A stretch of 64,000 bases of DNA from Oxytricha trifallax (GCA_000711775.1 ARYC01001200.1:42322-106321), one strand, 5' to 3'. Positions 46,466 to 60,739 are shown, counted from the stretch's first letter. Made by a program: numbers and translations. Notes: generated by a model from the sequence alone, not told the origin.

Positions 46466-46929
46466 TAGTTAATATATATTTTAATTTAATGTTTTAATTA
46501 AAGCAATCTATCAATATCATATAATTAAAAATATCCTATCTAAATTTTTGTTCTACACTTTACATAAAATATTATAGTAAACATGTCAGAATTTAATCAA
46601 AATTAATGAAATGAATAATGTAGAATTTTTAAAAAATTACACTTCAAAATTAATCTTTGAGATACCATCATGATTTATGTTTGATTTATATATAATCAAT
46701 CTTTTCCTAATCCAAATGGACTTAGTGGCACTTTTTTTCTTAAATCCACTAAAATGTTTTGCTGTTATTATTCATTTTAAGTTTCTGCATTATTCTGCAG
46801 AAATCCGTTCTTTATAATTATATTGATACAAATTGATTAATTCTCTTTTTCAAATTAAATGTCTTAATTTAATTTCTTAATTTTTATAATAAATTTATTG
46901 ATTAATATACTTAAATAATTCTACTAGTT

Positions 46930-49880
46930 TGATGTGACAACTTTATTACTAAGTTGACCTGAAATAGAGTCGTTCTATTTGCTTTACTGAGATCTGAACT
47001 AGTCCATATATTTGCTAGGGTTTTGCAAGGCATAAGCGCGTACAGTCAAATCTTAAAATTTTAATACTAATGGATCCATTTAAATATCATTTATAATGGC
47101 AATTATTAGACTTATAATCTCAATTTACTTACAATAATCAACTAAAAAGAAGAATTATGAATCTCCTACCATCATGTAATCTTCAATAGTCTGAATCTTT
47201 TAACCATTAATAATTACATCTGAGGTTTAGAGAGCGAACTGCTCAATCAGTCCCCACCCGAATTAGTGAGAATTTAGCATTAGCTGAGATTTTATGAATT
47301 TAGAAAGTGCTTTGTAGGTGTATTCAACACAAAATATTATATAAATTATAGTAAAATTGCATTATTATTCATATTAATAGATAAATTGAGTGACTTCATT
47401 CTCCAGTGAATTCAACTTCATCTGTTTATTCTGGTAATTAGACTAACTCTTAAAATGTTAATAAGAATTTAGTGAATGAAAGAAATGATTACTACTATTT
47501 TAGTTTTAAGGGTTGATAAATAATAGACTAGTCTACAAGTTGATACTCAGGATGAAACATCATTGCATAAATTGGATAATTTTTAGCTTCTATTCAGTGA
47601 AATAATATTTGTGAAACTAATTTATTCAATAAACAAAAGAAATTTCATATTATGACTTTTTATTAGTTGATTTATTGGAATGCTTGTAAGTATAAACATA
47701 AATATTTATATTTATAATAATGATTATGATGACGTAGGGTTTCTCATTGAGTGGGTCTGTATCGGTAGCTATAACCTTGAAGAATTGGTTTAGTTTCTCG
47801 TTATTCATGAAATCATCCTAATAAGTACTGTAGTCATGAATTTAACATTTATAAAATATAATTTACTTCTTTTTAATAAATTCAAAACAAAAAATGGCTT
47901 TAATCATAATACTCAAAACTTTATTACAATTGTTTTAATATGAAGGTGGAGAGCGTTTTCTTGGCTTCCAAGTTTATCAATTATTTCTTAATCAAACAAT
48001 GAAAAAATCTTGCTCTCAAATTTAATATTATTCATGTATTTTTTATAAGATTTTCTTAGTTTTGATTCATATAATAATATTTAATATATTTTGCTATAAA
48101 ACATAATAAATCTTACTCTCCTTCTTAACATTTGTGAATGATCCAGTCTCATCCCCACTATTATCTGCAGTCCATTGAATCTTTCTCTATTAATTGAAAT
48201 AAGCAATTTTCTGTAGAAGCTGGTGGTTATCCCCAGCAACTAGCATCACGAGTGCCTCAAAACCTTGGCAGATTCCAGTTATTGGGAAATCTATGTTGAA
48301 TTGGTCTTTTTACTGAATAGAATACTCCAAAATTTTCTTTGCTGTTTTGTAGTATTATAAGTAATGAAATAAATAAAAAATTCATATGTATATAAGGATT
48401 CATTAAATAGGTCTGAATGTGGGGGGTAGTAAGCTTTTTTAAAAATATTAATATTTTTCATAGTACTAATGTTGTTCGCGAGTGTCGGGGTTGATCAGAG
48501 TGAGACCTCCTCCTGTGAAATGTACACCATTTAATTTTGAAAGTATATCAATAAATGAAGGTAAAAAAAATTAATGTACTGTTAATTAATGATAAATTCT
48601 TAAGAAAAGTTTTTTCATAAAAAATATATTATTCTAGCATTAAACTTAATAAGTACTACAAAAATTTTCATAATTTCTCAATAAATTCTCTTTTGAGCTT
48701 GTTACTATTGAGTATATTCAGTAATTTACCAATAAATTCTTTCACAATTTTCAAAATACTTTATTAAAATCTACCATATTAAAATTTTATTAATTATCAA
48801 TTAGAATTGTGCTTATATATTTAAGATTCGTAAAAGATAGATATTTAAAAATATATATTCTATAAATTTCATTTAGGCTCTATAACTAACTCCTCCAATT
48901 ATATTATTTATTTTTCTATGTTAAAACAAACAATGATATATTATATGTAATATCCTAAATATATTTAAAATGATGTTATTTAAAATGCTATTTATCTATT
49001 AATTTAAGTAACTTATAGAGCATAATATCATCAGATTCATCATAGTAGAGAGGGACGACCCGCACATTCCCCGCATCCTCTAAGAAAAGCTTGTTTATCT
49101 CTAAAATATACTAGTCTTTACTGAAAATTCCTTCATTTTATTATACAATCAGAATTATTATAATAAAATTTGATAAAATTCCTATCTAAAATCTTATTTA
49201 TTTTAAATTATTAACTAATAACAATCATATTTTAAGAAAAAATTAATGAATTTTTATTCTTAATTCTTTATTAAAGTTAAAACAATTTTAAATCAAAAAT
49301 TTTAGTAAGAAGTCCAACTATTAAGAAACAAATATCAAGATTTAAACTATTAATTTATGATTAAAAATTGTTTAATTGCTTAAATAACACAATAGATTAT
49401 AGATTCTTAAGTATTAATAGAATTAAATTAAATTTCCTAGAAAATAGAGACAAAAAATTATTGTTATAAAATTTAAATATTTTTAAGGATAAAAATAAGT
49501 AATTAATATAGGCACTAATTTACACAATTAATTTTATTTAAATAATTTACAAAACGAAACAAATTTTATGCTGCTATATTTAGCACTGTAGATAAATTAT
49601 ATTTACAAAAATGATTTAAGTTTACATCGGTTAAGTGAGTACTCCAATCGTGTAGAATTTTATATAATTATTAATATTTTTTACTAATATTTTCCATTAA
49701 ATATAAACTTTCTTTATTTTACACAATACTTTAAAATTTCTCATTAATTCTTGATCTGAATTCTGATTCTTTCAAGAACCCCTTCTAAGCAGAAGCAAAT
49801 GTGAATATAATAAGAAGGACGCTAAGAGTTATCAATAATTAAGTGTTTCTTATCGTATGTCTGTATTATATGCTTGAGCT
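46930..49880 (-). CDS. Gamma-glutamyl hydrolase (peptidase C26), secreted/lysosomal type
   Basis: This enzyme cleaves gamma-linked glutamates, for example from folate polyglutamates. On the minus strand: a probable signal peptide (LLITLSVLLIIFTFASA) at 49,760-49,870; KDQYILEINKLFLEDAGNVR then VVPLYYDESDD near 49,100; HFTGGGLTLINPDTREQHQY near 48,500; DFPITGICQGFEALVMLVAG near 48,250 (catalytic Cys); and KNYPIYAMMFHPEYQ near 47,560 (catalytic His and Glu). LSKFIKSQLMLNSHQF near 47,300 resembles the family's C-terminal EARK..H.F region. The segments are in order and separated by AT-rich DNA (introns or IESs). Start Met and stop are not fixed. Confidence 0.85.
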
Positions 49881-50404
49881 ATTTTTATGAGAATTTTTAG
49901 TAAAAATTATAATAAATTTAATAAGATTATACTAATTATTTATTCTATTCATAAAAAATGATATAATTAAAAATTATAACTTATTATTTAGTAAGCATTG
50001 AAATAAATGTAAGCATCATTTTTAGAGATTGAAGGACTCAACTATAATACAGAAGATAATAATTTTTAATAAGTAAATTATAATATGATGAATAAATGAA
50101 ATTTGTCTAGAAAAATACTTTTGATTTATATTAGTTTATTGATTCTTTTTTAGTGAATAATATCTATAAGTTGCATAAAGGTAAATAATTAAATTAAAAA
50201 CTCTTAATTATTATTGGATTGTTAGTTTTAAGAAGAAAGTAATTAAAATACTTTGTAATGAATTATTTAAAAACCTTTGCTTATATATGTTTCTAATTTA
50301 TGGTCTTTGTCAAAAAGGAATCTTAAGTAAATAAATAAATTTTGTTAATGTTTTATTTCGGCTATTCATTAAAATATCAACAATTATTAACGATATTTTC
50401 TGAT

Positions 50405-51930
50405 TCAAAATACCAGCATGACTGCAACACCTCCTATGGTAAATATTGAAGCGAAAGTTTGCATTATAGTTGGCAGTTTGAATAAAAAGACACTTTCCAA
50501 AACAATTTAGAAGATTGACTGAGTCTGAAAGATTGCACTTGAGGGGCCCGAGAGACCCTTCGCTACGCAATTAAAACATAACAGAGTGCAGCACATTCCC
50601 ACTGTAGAAGCTACAAAAGCCCAAAACATGTTGTATGTTCAATCAAAATTTAATGAAAATTAAAATTTTTATGAAGTATTGATTAAAATGAAATAATTTG
50701 ATTGTGATACATTCTTGACCATTTAAATAAGCAAAGAGAGTGATTATTCCACAAATCACACCCATCGTTAGGCCTGTCTCCGTGTACGCAACCATGGGAT
50801 CTAATTCATACTTTCTGTAAACCAATTTATTTTAAGTCACTCTACAGGCATTTTATACTGAAACTCCGAGAGCTGCTAATATCGTCATTACTCTATAGTA
50901 TGTTAGCTCATCATCAGTTATTTATATTAAATCTAATACATAAAAACATAATCTATGCAAAATAATATTCTAAAATACATATAAGTTGGCTAATATTCAT
51001 CGATATTCGATATTTTAGGTTTTCCTTTGAGCATTGCAATCCAGACCACTCCAACAATTATAATGACTATGCCAATATACTTAGATAAACTTAGTTTCTC
51101 TCCAAAGAGCAGTCTTCCCACAATAGTATTGAATACAATAGCCAATGAGAATATACTTGAGATAATTCCAAGATTAAGTTAGGCTAGTTTCGCATAATAG
51201 GCTGTGGTTATTATCATGTAGGAATTTAAGAAAAATAAAGTTAGTCTAATAAAAGAGTGTGCCAATCCAAAATTATTTTTAGAAATACAATTCTGTTTAA
51301 AAATAGTCACCCCTCCATTTAACAATTAAATTTCTTTGAATTTGTTAATTTTGTATTTATATCTTTTATGAATAGCATACCTCTGATTTAGCCACTTTAA
51401 TCACAATAACTCTTAAGCATAGTATACTTGAAACTTCTAACCCAATCTCCACCATTTAAAGCCTGCTATTCCCTAAATATCACAATTTTCCAAACAAAAC
51501 TGACACATGATGCACCAGTGAAATTTAAGCAATTTGCTATGAACCCACTGTGTGACATGAAGCTGTAGAAGAAATTTGATACTCCCCACGTTGCTGCTGT
51601 GGCAACAGCCTGTCCCCATATTATATAACACTTTAGATTTGATTTAAATACTCAATGGATTAATTAAAAATTCCCCATAGGATCTCTTTCTTGGGAGGTA
51701 CTTTCAACAAGTCTATTGCTTTTAATTTATCTGGAGAGTAGTCATGATTAGTGTCAACTATTAAGTTTTCTAATAAAAATAATAATCAAAGATTATCTTA
51801 TAATAACAAATAATCTATATAATGTTATTTTTAAGTTCCCATCATAATTTTCTTTTCCTTTTTCAGTGCTCTGGATCTCTAATGGTTGGTAAATAGCTTT
51901 ATATTATGTTTATTATTAAAAAATAATCAT
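50405..51930 (-). CDS. EamA/DMT-family membrane transporter
   Basis: It starts at ATG (complement of 51928-51930): MIIFQQQTQYKAIYQPLEIQ, with a polar N-terminus through VDTNHDYSPDKLKAIDLLKV. Membrane segments follow: WGQAVATAATWGVSNFFYSF; YYAKLAQLNLGIISSIFSLA; LFGEKLSLSKYIGIVIIIVG then VVWIAMLKGKPK (the typical DMT 'gErls..k.iGi.lii.Gv' block); YRVMTILAALGVSVQNACRV; AYTETGLTMGVICGIITLFA; and KGLSGPSSAIFQTQSIFQIV with FASIFTIGGVAVMLVF at the end. The stop is TGA (complement of 50405-50407). About ten helices are expected. Short AT-rich gaps (near 51800, 51650, 51300, 50950, 50650) are introns/IESs. Substrate unknown (sugar-nucleotide or metabolite transporters belong to this superfamily). Confidence 0.82.
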
Positions 51931-53039
51931 ATAGAGATAAAAAAAACATTTATTAATAAATAAAAATTCCAATTTAAATATTTAATTTTGCACTACAAAT
52001 TGAAATAAATAGATTAATTTTTTTTCAGAACAAGTTAGTTAACCAAGATTCTTTGGGGAAAATTTGAGAAAAATAGATTAAAATCTTACATATTCTTATC
52101 AAATTAAGAATTATGATATTTTTATTTCCCCAATATTGGTTGTCTTGATTAGCACCTATGAGCCTTTCTTAGTCAATATTTTAACTGTCGAGTGTATAAC
52201 TCTTTATGTTTTAGTTTTGCATAATGTTTGGAGTATTTTGTGATTTTTAAGCCATTAAATAAAATTACAAAAATTATACGGTAATGATTATAATATGACT
52301 CTATATAGGAGCCAATTAGCTTATATTAATATCAAATGAATTTAATTTTTAAGTATTATATTTATTAAATAATTTTGATACTGAAGCACTTATACGCCGA
52401 TATAAAAATTATTTTCATGATTAAGTTTATTGTTTGATAAATATAGAATAAACAAGTTTATATGATTTACCCAAAGTTTTTAGTTAAATTAATATTTTTT
52501 AATTTAAAAATTTTATAAAATATTTAAATAAATCTCTCTGTTGCATGTTGTAATCATAGTAGTATGAGTTCAATAGGGTTGGAAAATTCCTTTATAAATA
52601 TATAATACTTAATAAATCATATATTTTAAATTAAAAATAGTATTTATTGGTTAAAATCTAAATAAATTTAATCTAGTCAGAATTCTAGTTTTATTATGGA
52701 TTCTTTTCAATTTCTGAAGTTATAAGGAAGGAAATTAGAATTTAATCAATTAGATTATGATTTTACCACTTTTTTTAAGAATTTCTAAATATGATTCAAA
52801 GTTTTTTTCTATAAATATATAAAGAAAACCTAATGCATCAAATAAATATAAAAATAATTATTTAGAAACTATTTTATATTTAATTTAGATAAATACACAA
52901 ATTTTGAAAATTTAATGAAAAAAGATTCAAGTAATAAATATTTCAAATGAAATAGATATATTTATAAGCATTTATTATAATTTTGGAGGAGAAGATCCAG
53001 CATTATAAACATATTATAATATTTAATTTACTTAATAAA

Positions 53040-54943
53040 ATGCTTAAGAATCTCAGTGTTCTAGCTACACTTTTTATTTCTGGTTTTGTAAATACTTAAA
53101 CCATCTCAGCTGATATTAATTAAATAATTAACTATAATTTTTATCTTTTAATATACTAATGATGGGAGAGTTACTAAAATAGATATAAATATTTTAAATA
53201 TGATAAGTACTTCAAATCAGCAGTCGATCATGGTAAAACTGGTGGTTGCACAGGGTTAGACCAGCCACCTGGAGATCAAATGTACTACGATCACTCAAGC
53301 AGCATCAAGCCCTGGTCATAGGAGGATACCGTTGCGTTCCCACAAGAGTACAAGGTTTTAATGAGCTAAAGATTGGAGCAATATGTCAATATGACTTTGA
53401 TTAATGCGCCACCTGATTTCAAGTGTGATTACTATGGGTAGCCGTGCAATTGGTTGTTTGTTGGATCTTCCAGCAGAGCTCTCACTTTCTGGAAACTCTA
53501 TCATAAATAAATTGCTCTTTTAGTTGTAATATAAAGAAGTCATTATTTTTTGGATAATTTATTTGGTAATATATATCAGAACTACAAGGATTCCTCGAAG
53601 TCAAAGTCAGCATATTATTTAGATTTAGCTCATTAATACATCGAAGGTTCTTTGAAAGACGTCTCAAACGATTTCAATGAGTACATTTCATTTGTAAATG
53701 GTAATGTGGGTCTATTTGCTATTGCCAGTGTTATTTATGATTCACTCGGACAAACTGACAAAGCTTAATACTATATTGATCAGGTTAAGGAATTAATATT
53801 TGCTATATAAAAATTATTGTAAGTAAGGGAATTAAATAGTTTTTATGGTATTCTAGTTATAATTATTGGTTAAATTAATTGATAATATTAAGGAAGTTTT
53901 TCATAGGCCAATGACTGATAAAATTGACTATGATGATGGAATCCCAGGCTTTCTCTATGCTCTTGACTTTCTAGAAACTATTTTATACTTAATATATTTA
54001 GTTTCAATTAGTTTCAATAATAATTATCTTCAAACTTACTACGATAGATAGATCTTCGAGAGAGAAGACGTGGCTAGATTTGCGTATCACCTCTTTGACT
54101 ACGGCTATCAACACCGTCTAGACAACGGCACACTGATCTTTCCAGAGCCTTTCCCAGACACCCGCACTTCCCTCGGCTTCGGCAGAGGAGCAGCTGGTAT
54201 TTTGTTTAGATTGCTTCAAGTGCCAGAGATGCTCTAGAACTAGACTGTAGTCAAGCACTTGAGACTCACTGTGGATTATATGATTGCAAGGTAGAGACCA
54301 GATGGCCAAGTTGCTGATATTCAACCAGGTATGGAGGAAAGAGTGCAGTGGTGTCATGGTGCCCCTAGTGCTCTCCCTGTCTTTGCACTTGCCTATAAGG
54401 TATATTAAATATTGATACAATCAACTCATTTTTTTTTAAATTAAAGGTGTTCGGGGATGAGAAATACTTAAAAGCTGCAGACTTAGCAGCTGACTATACC
54501 TTTAAATATGGAGTTTTAATCAAGGGAATGGGATTGTGTCACGGTACTTCTTCAAATATCTATATGTTGCTCTACCTAGCCGCTATGACCTAGAATCTAA
54601 AGTATAAGTACTATGTAATTACGGTGTATTTTTATTACAATATGCAATTGAAATGCACAAATTCGCATTGGATACTCCAACTCTAACTGACCCAGAATAG
54701 ATGGTGTCCTATGACTGCACAGGCCAGTACTCTTCCTTCATTGATTCAGCAGCATCCTCAATTGCTACCTACTCTGACATGCTAGCCTACTTTGATGACT
54801 CTTCATTCGCAACTTTGATTTTATTTTATATAACAACACTTGAAAAAATGTGGATGATCGGCTGGGGAAAGATTTCTCATAAAACAGATAATAAGTCTCA
54901 TTATCCTAACACTAAAAGCATTAACAAGTTCTTAGTTTAATGA
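53040..54943 (+). CDS. LanC-like protein (LANCL)
   Basis: ATG 53040 opens a possible signal sequence (MLKNLSVLATLFISGFVNTQ). After a short gap the domain runs DHGKTGGCTGLDQPPGDQMY, FVNGNVGLFAIASVIYD, PRTSLGFGRGAAGILFRLLQ, GMEERVQWCHGAPSALPVFA (first zinc-type Cys-His), MGLCHGTSSNIYMLLYLAAM (second), then MHKFALDTPTLTDPEQMVSY and DCTGQYSSFIDSAASSIATY. The stop is TGA 54941-54943. These are the alpha-barrel repeats of the LanC family; eukaryotic members bind glutathione or act on modified peptides. A clear intron lies at 54400-54447 (GT...AG); other gaps are at about 53100-53200, 53805-53870 and 54615-54640. The usual C-terminal LFEG.AG block is altered (SYDCTGQYSSF). Confidence 0.85.
54400..54447 (+). 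other. Short intron in the LanC-like gene
   Basis: GTATATT...ATTAAAG between codons for AYK and VFGDEKYL; typical short AT-rich GT-AG intron, and its removal keeps the frame. Confidence 0.7.
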
Positions 54944-55169
54944 AAGGTTGAGATCATTCAAATGATTTTAAAAAAATTTAGTAAAAGTTGAAAATTTATA
55001 ACAAAATGATATAAATCCATTTTATTAAACTCAAAGATACATTATTATTCTTAAATGAATGATTAAATGAGAAAATATGAAATAATGTGTTATTGAAATA
55101 AATTAGAAATTTTATTAATAAATATTAGCTAAAAAGTATCATAATATTAATAAAAAATCAACTGTTTCT

Positions 55170-56740
55170 TCAAAATTTAGGTACAAGATATTCATAACAT
55201 AACTCATCAACCCCAGTCTAATTTAACAATCTCTTCTCATAAACCACTTCTAGTTTAGTTGGCATCATTTTGAAAAAGTCATTGAAATCTTAAATATATT
55301 TAATTGATAATTTTATTCAATTTATAAATATAGTGCAATACCTATAATTGAAAGCTTCTTCTGTTAAGACTTTCCCTGGTATTAAGAAATCAGGTCTCTA
55401 AATCCCATTATTCGTCTTTCTATCATCGTTTTTAACACATTAATATGCGAGCAATTTAATTATAACAGTTTTAATAAGATTAATTGATACTATCAATTCT
55501 CAATTTTTTAATACTTTTTAATATTAATTTGGTGACTTAATCTTAGTTCAATTCTTCTCTCTTGTTAAATGCACCCATGACTCCAAGCACAATAGCAGCA
55601 TTTGTATCGGTATCCCCTACTTAACTTAAAATGTCTTTTAGTATCTTATTTAAATCGTCTTTTGGATATACATCAGGATTTCTCAGATAGTGAAATGTAT
55701 ATAAGAATGCAATTTTTGCCCAGCCAGCGTTAATTGTGGCAACTGGTGGTCCTTCCAGTTCCAGCTAATTAAACCATTACAGGACTTCTTCCATATCTAA
55801 CTATCCAGCTTAAAAATAAAAAATATGTAAGTCTAATACTTAAATAGTATAAAAACCTTCTTTCTTGATGTCATTATAGATTTTCACTCTGTCAGTCTCT
55901 CCATTTAAAATAAGTTTAATAACCAGACAGTATAAATAAGTGGCTTCAATCACTGCCTTATTGCAATGTGTGAAGTAAGTCTGTAAATGCACAGCTTTAT
56001 AAAGATCTTCATTCGATAATTTTGAAGCCCACACAGCCAGGGGAGTTATTCTCATTAAACTCCCATTTAGATAAAATATAAGGGTTTTTAATATTGTAAA
56101 ATTAAATCATACATTTTTAATTGCTCTATGAGCTAGCATTGAATTGCTACACTTTTTAAAAGATTGTACTAGCTCTGCCATCACCTCCATATAGAGCTTT
56201 TCTAGTTGTAATCCCAATATCTAAAATTCATAATTATTAAAATTCTTAATCTTACCAAATGGGTTTGAGTCAACCCACTGTTTGTACATCCCGGCCATAT
56301 CGTCTAAATTCATTTTCCCATATCCATTTGCTTTAATTTAAATGTAAAATACTAAAATATATATCTTACACAAAGCTTGAAAGAGGCACATAGCCATTTC
56401 TGAGTCATCAGTAATTTAACCCTCTCCTAAACCAAAAACTCCTCCGCCTGGAAGTTTAATAGCTTTTTCAATTTATCTAGGTGAAAAATTGTGTTAAAAC
56501 TCTAAAACTCCTCCTGCTGCATCCCCGATAAAAGCTGACAATATACATGCCTATAAATTCAAAAATGTTAATACAATTTTGATTAATTACTTGAGATCTT
56601 GATCTGAACTCCTCAGTAGACAACTTTAAAGGCTTTGTTAATTTTTAAGCTGAAGTTTCATTTTTTACTTCTTCTTATTACTATTACTAACTTGAGTTAT
56701 TAAGAGTGTTTTAATCACTCTTTGATTAAGTATCTTCCAT
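55170..56740 (-). CDS. ADP-ribosylglycohydrolase family protein
   Basis: ATG (complement of 56738-56740) begins MEDTQSKSDQNTLNNSSQQQ. The conserved N-terminal block is ACILSAFIGDAAGGVLEFQH then GGGVFGLGEGQITDDSEMAM (metal-binding TDDSE). The middle has NLDDMAGMYKQWVDSNPFDI and NGSLMRITPLAVWASKLSNE. The second metal block is SQVGDTDTNAAIVLGVMGAF (D-T-D-T-N). It ends VDELCYEYLVPKF with TGA (complement of 55170-55172). The family hydrolyses ADP-ribose from proteins or other targets using two Mg ions; both metal motifs look intact. It is split by AT-rich gaps at about 56550, 56350, 56230, 56080, 55830, 55480 and 55300. It lies tail to tail with the LanC-like gene. Confidence 0.88.
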
Positions 56741-57792
56741 ATTGAGATTGTTTTAAGTGTGAATTTATTGATTTTAATTATATTTACTAAAGAATAAATT
56801 TGGCTTTAAATAACTTTTTGTTGCAAATATTGGTTAATTAAATTGTGATTAAGTTGATAAATTTACAACTAATTTCTGTAGTCTTTTGTTAAGCATTAAT
56901 TTCATTTTAATTTAAAAGTGATAGAATTAGTTTCTTAAATTGCTTAAATAAAACCAAAATAGCAAAATTAGATTTTGATTAGGATCTCAAGAAAATTAAA
57001 ATATAAAATTTATATAGTAAAATAATTAATTTGAAAAGTACAATAACATTAAATTAAATACATTTAAGTATCATTATTATAAAAATAAGTTGTGAAACGG
57101 ATATACATCTTTAAGATCAATTTAAATTAGAATAATAAGTTCGAACTTATATTTCCATTTCTACATAAAATTTATTTAAGAGATTTATGTCTGTAAATGA
57201 ATTTCAGATAGGTTTAACCGACCAACAATTATATAAAATGAATTTCACTTTTATTATATGAATTTCCTATTTTATCAATTATGATAATTCTTAAATTTTA
57301 CTAAATTTTTTAATATATAAAATTATTTTTTTAAAATATTATTGTAATTAAGTTTTAAAACCTTTTTTGTAATTTAAATCATAATTTATATTATTCACGA
57401 AACATATAAAATATCACATATTTTTGTTAGTCAAATTCTTCTATAGGAAAAAAATAAGGATGGAGTTAATTGTTTAATAATTAGTTTAATTCAATATCAC
57501 TTTATAACTTCATTACATAAACAAATTCTAACTAATTTGTAATAATATTGAAAAAGTTCTCGAATGAAGGTATTTTTTATTGCATTGCATCCTCTTGAAT
57601 AGTAATTAATATCTTTTTTATATATTAATGTTACTTTTAGATGTTTCTTAAGTTAGTAATAACCATAATTTACAAAATTTGTCTTTTGTGTTCGTCCTCT
57701 CTAATGATCTTAATTCAATCTTTTAAGAATTGATAAATAAAATACAAATATTGTAAATTTAGAGATTTATACTTTTTTATTAAGATATTACT
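56741..57792. other. AT-rich DNA, nothing recognised
   Basis: Includes the presumed 5' side of the glycohydrolase gene; no other gene supported. Confidence 0.35.
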
Positions 57793-57960
57793 TCAAATTT
57801 AAGCATCCCAAAGACCCACAGAAAACCGCAGTATTGAGGGAGTGCTCCTTCCTATAGTAATAATATCAGTAATAATCCTTAAAAAGTCATTTTTAGGAAA
57901 TATGTGAGAGTTTTTCAGGTAGTTTAGGGCATATAAGATCTACTTTTGAATGACATCTGG
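57793..57960 (-). CDS. Short coding-like segment, unknown
   Basis: 56 codons between TGAs reading PDVIQKQILYALNYLKNSHI and TIGRSTPSILRFSVGLWDAQ, clearly protein-like in an AT-rich setting. Just upstream (57,930-58,140) other frames read RDRHKEYCSIFLHVDKNGLF and YSCLNELNGKIGSILISYLK. Together they look like the 3' end of a split gene of unknown identity. Confidence 0.4.
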
Positions 57961-58140
57961 TCAAACAGACCATTTTTATCTACATGCAAAAAAATTGAAC
58001 AATATTCCTTATGTCTATCTCTTAAGCTTAAAACTTAAATTAAATTAAAATAAAAGTTATCTTCTAGTTTTTCAAGTAGCTGATTAGTATACTGCCAATT
58101 TTTCCATTCAGTTCATTCAAACATGAGTAGACATAATTTG

Positions 58141-60327
58141 TAATAAATAATCTTATTTAATTTAAGTAGATGTTTTGTTAATGTTGAAAATATTAGTTTC
58201 TATTTTCTTGCTAAAAAATAATTTAAATTCTGTATTCTATTGATTTAAAATTAATATTTAAATTCAATATTTTAATTTTTCTGAATTAAAGAATCATTAT
58301 CTTCTAAAAAGATTTTAATATCAAATTTTATAAATTTATTGAGAGTCAATTAAATTTTTTTTAATGAATAAAATAATGTCCCATTATTATTTTTATATTG
58401 TGTCTTGCCTTAATTTAATTATTTAGGGCTGTCTGATTTTTCTAAAGAAGCATTTTATTTTTTATAAAAAAATATTAACAGGTTTCAAATCATAAAATAT
58501 AGATGATTATAGTTGAAATCATAAAATTTAATTATTTGTAAATCAAATCCTAAAATTAATTGAGCTTCTTATGACTCATTGCATGTGAAATAAAATATAT
58601 TTTTATTGAATATTTAGAATTTTTAGCTTTTAATTAAGCATTTATTTAATCTTTTAATATTGTATTGAGATTAAAAATGAATAATTATTTAGTATTTTTC
58701 ATCCTCACTCATGTTAAAATCCTCATGTTAATTATTATTTAAGTTGTTTTTTTTATTTTATAAATGCTCAGTAATAAAATTACCTGTGAATATTTTATTC
58801 TTACATAAGTATTTACTTTTTCTATATACATTTTTAATTAAAAAATCTTTTAGGATGGTAAAGAGAGTAAATAAAGTTACTTTATAAGTAATTCAAGATA
58901 AAAATAGATAATTAATTATTTTTGTTTGTTTTACTTTGATTTTCGTTTTCTTGAATATTTTCATTTATTTAAAAAATATTATCAATATATACTGATTATT
59001 CATTTATAGGTTATTATAAGTCAGATTAATTAAGAATTATTTTCTATGGAGTTTGTGTTCCAAGCAATTAAAACTCATATTTAGAGTTATATTTTTATTT
59101 TTAACAATATATTTTTTAAAAAAATAAATATAATATAATAAACTAAATATCAAAAAGATAAGGCTTTTTAGACTTATAAATATAAATTATTTATTATTTG
59201 ATGATCTTTTTTGAAAGTTCTGGAAAAATTCAGCTTAAAAAGAATTTAACCTCACAATGATTGATGAATCATACGAAAAGAGATTATTTATACGAATTAA
59301 ATAGAGTTTGATAAAATTAAAGTAAATTTTAATTAAGAATAAATAGAAATTATTTAATTAATTATTTACAAATATTTAACAAATTAAATATTATTTTTTT
59401 AACTTATTTAAATAATAAATTGTATTTAGAAAATATTAGAAAATGAAAATATAATTTTAGTTGCTATGAATTGCTCTATACTTTTTTATTTATTAAAAAT
59501 AATTCAATATAAATGTTTTTATCAAAAATAAATTGAACTAAATATATCTTAAAATTTTATTGAAATTCTATTTTTGCAATATAGGAGTTTCTCCCATTAA
59601 TCTTGATAATACCATAATTTCAAAAATCCTTTTTTTTGTTCAAAGTTAATTAAGTTTTGTTATTCTTATATTTACACTAATAATCGCTAAATTTGCTTAA
59701 AACTCACCCATTATTTCTGCAAAAGTTTAAAAAAAAAGAAATTTTAATTAATTGATAAATATAATAAAAAATACCCTCTTTTTGATAGAATATTAGCTAA
59801 ATATTTATCATAATACACTATAATTGAATTTAATTACTTCCAATATATTATAAACTAATTTTATCGCATTATTGATGTTGTAGGGAAAGCATTTTTTATT
59901 TAATTTATCAATTTATTAAATTTAATTAAATCTTCAATTAGAAGTTTATATAACTTTCTACTAATAAAAGACAAATAATAGAAAATCACTTATAGTAAAA
60001 TTAAAAAAAAGTTTCAATCCCTATATAATTCTGATTATTGAAACATACTGTTAATTTTGTTCAAATCAGTTTGATTTATTAATTTAGTTAACTTATTCCT
60101 AAAATCATTTTATGTATTCCTATAATATTCAAATAATTTTAAACATATAATAAATATAACCCTAAAAAACATGCGTTTTAATTTGATTTTCAGTGGTAGC
60201 TTGTCTTTGATATTCATTTGAATCACATTAGGTTTAAACATCTTTAGAAAATTCTTTTATATTAAATAAGTAGGGTTAATTAAATATGATTATAACTCTA
60301 ACTATTGATTTTATTGAAATTCTAATA
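58141..60327. other. AT-rich DNA, nothing recognised
   Basis: About 2.2 kb of extremely AT-rich sequence. A weak plus-strand frame at 59,260 (MIDESYEKRLFIRIKQSLIK) is not strong enough to call. Confidence 0.35.
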
Positions 60328-60739
60328 TTGTAGAAATACATTTTAATTTGGAAAATTAAATTTAAATTAATTTGTTATAAATCTAAATAGTGGCAGTTAA
60401 GTCGGCCAATTTGAACGATCTTGGGCTCATTCAATAAGAATTCAAAATTAGCTGGACTTTATTATTGGCGGTACTATTTTATCGCATCCCTGGATCGAGA
60501 TAACTTGACTTTAATGTGAGGGCAAAATTAAATGAATTTAGAGGTGTTTAATTAAAGTCAAATTATCTCGATCCAGGATGCGATAAAATAGTACCGCAAA
60601 TAATAAAGTCCAGCTAATTTTGAATTCTCAATCGAATGAGCCCAAGATCGTTCAAATTGGCCGACTTTAACTGCCACTATTTAGATTTATAATAAATTAA
60701 TTTAAATTTAATTTTCCAAATTCAAATGTATTTCTACAA
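60328..60739. mobile_element. Palindromic MITE, copy D
   Basis: 412 bp, TA flanks, TTGTAGAAATACATTTTAA tips, inner arms GTGGCAGTTAAGTCGGCCAA and TTTATCGCATCCCTGGATCG; the halves are nearly self-complementary. Confidence 0.9.

Noticed and set aside
54118..54420. Minus-strand 100-codon open frame
   Set aside because: It is antisense to the LanC-like gene (the CHG motif region) and has no features of its own.
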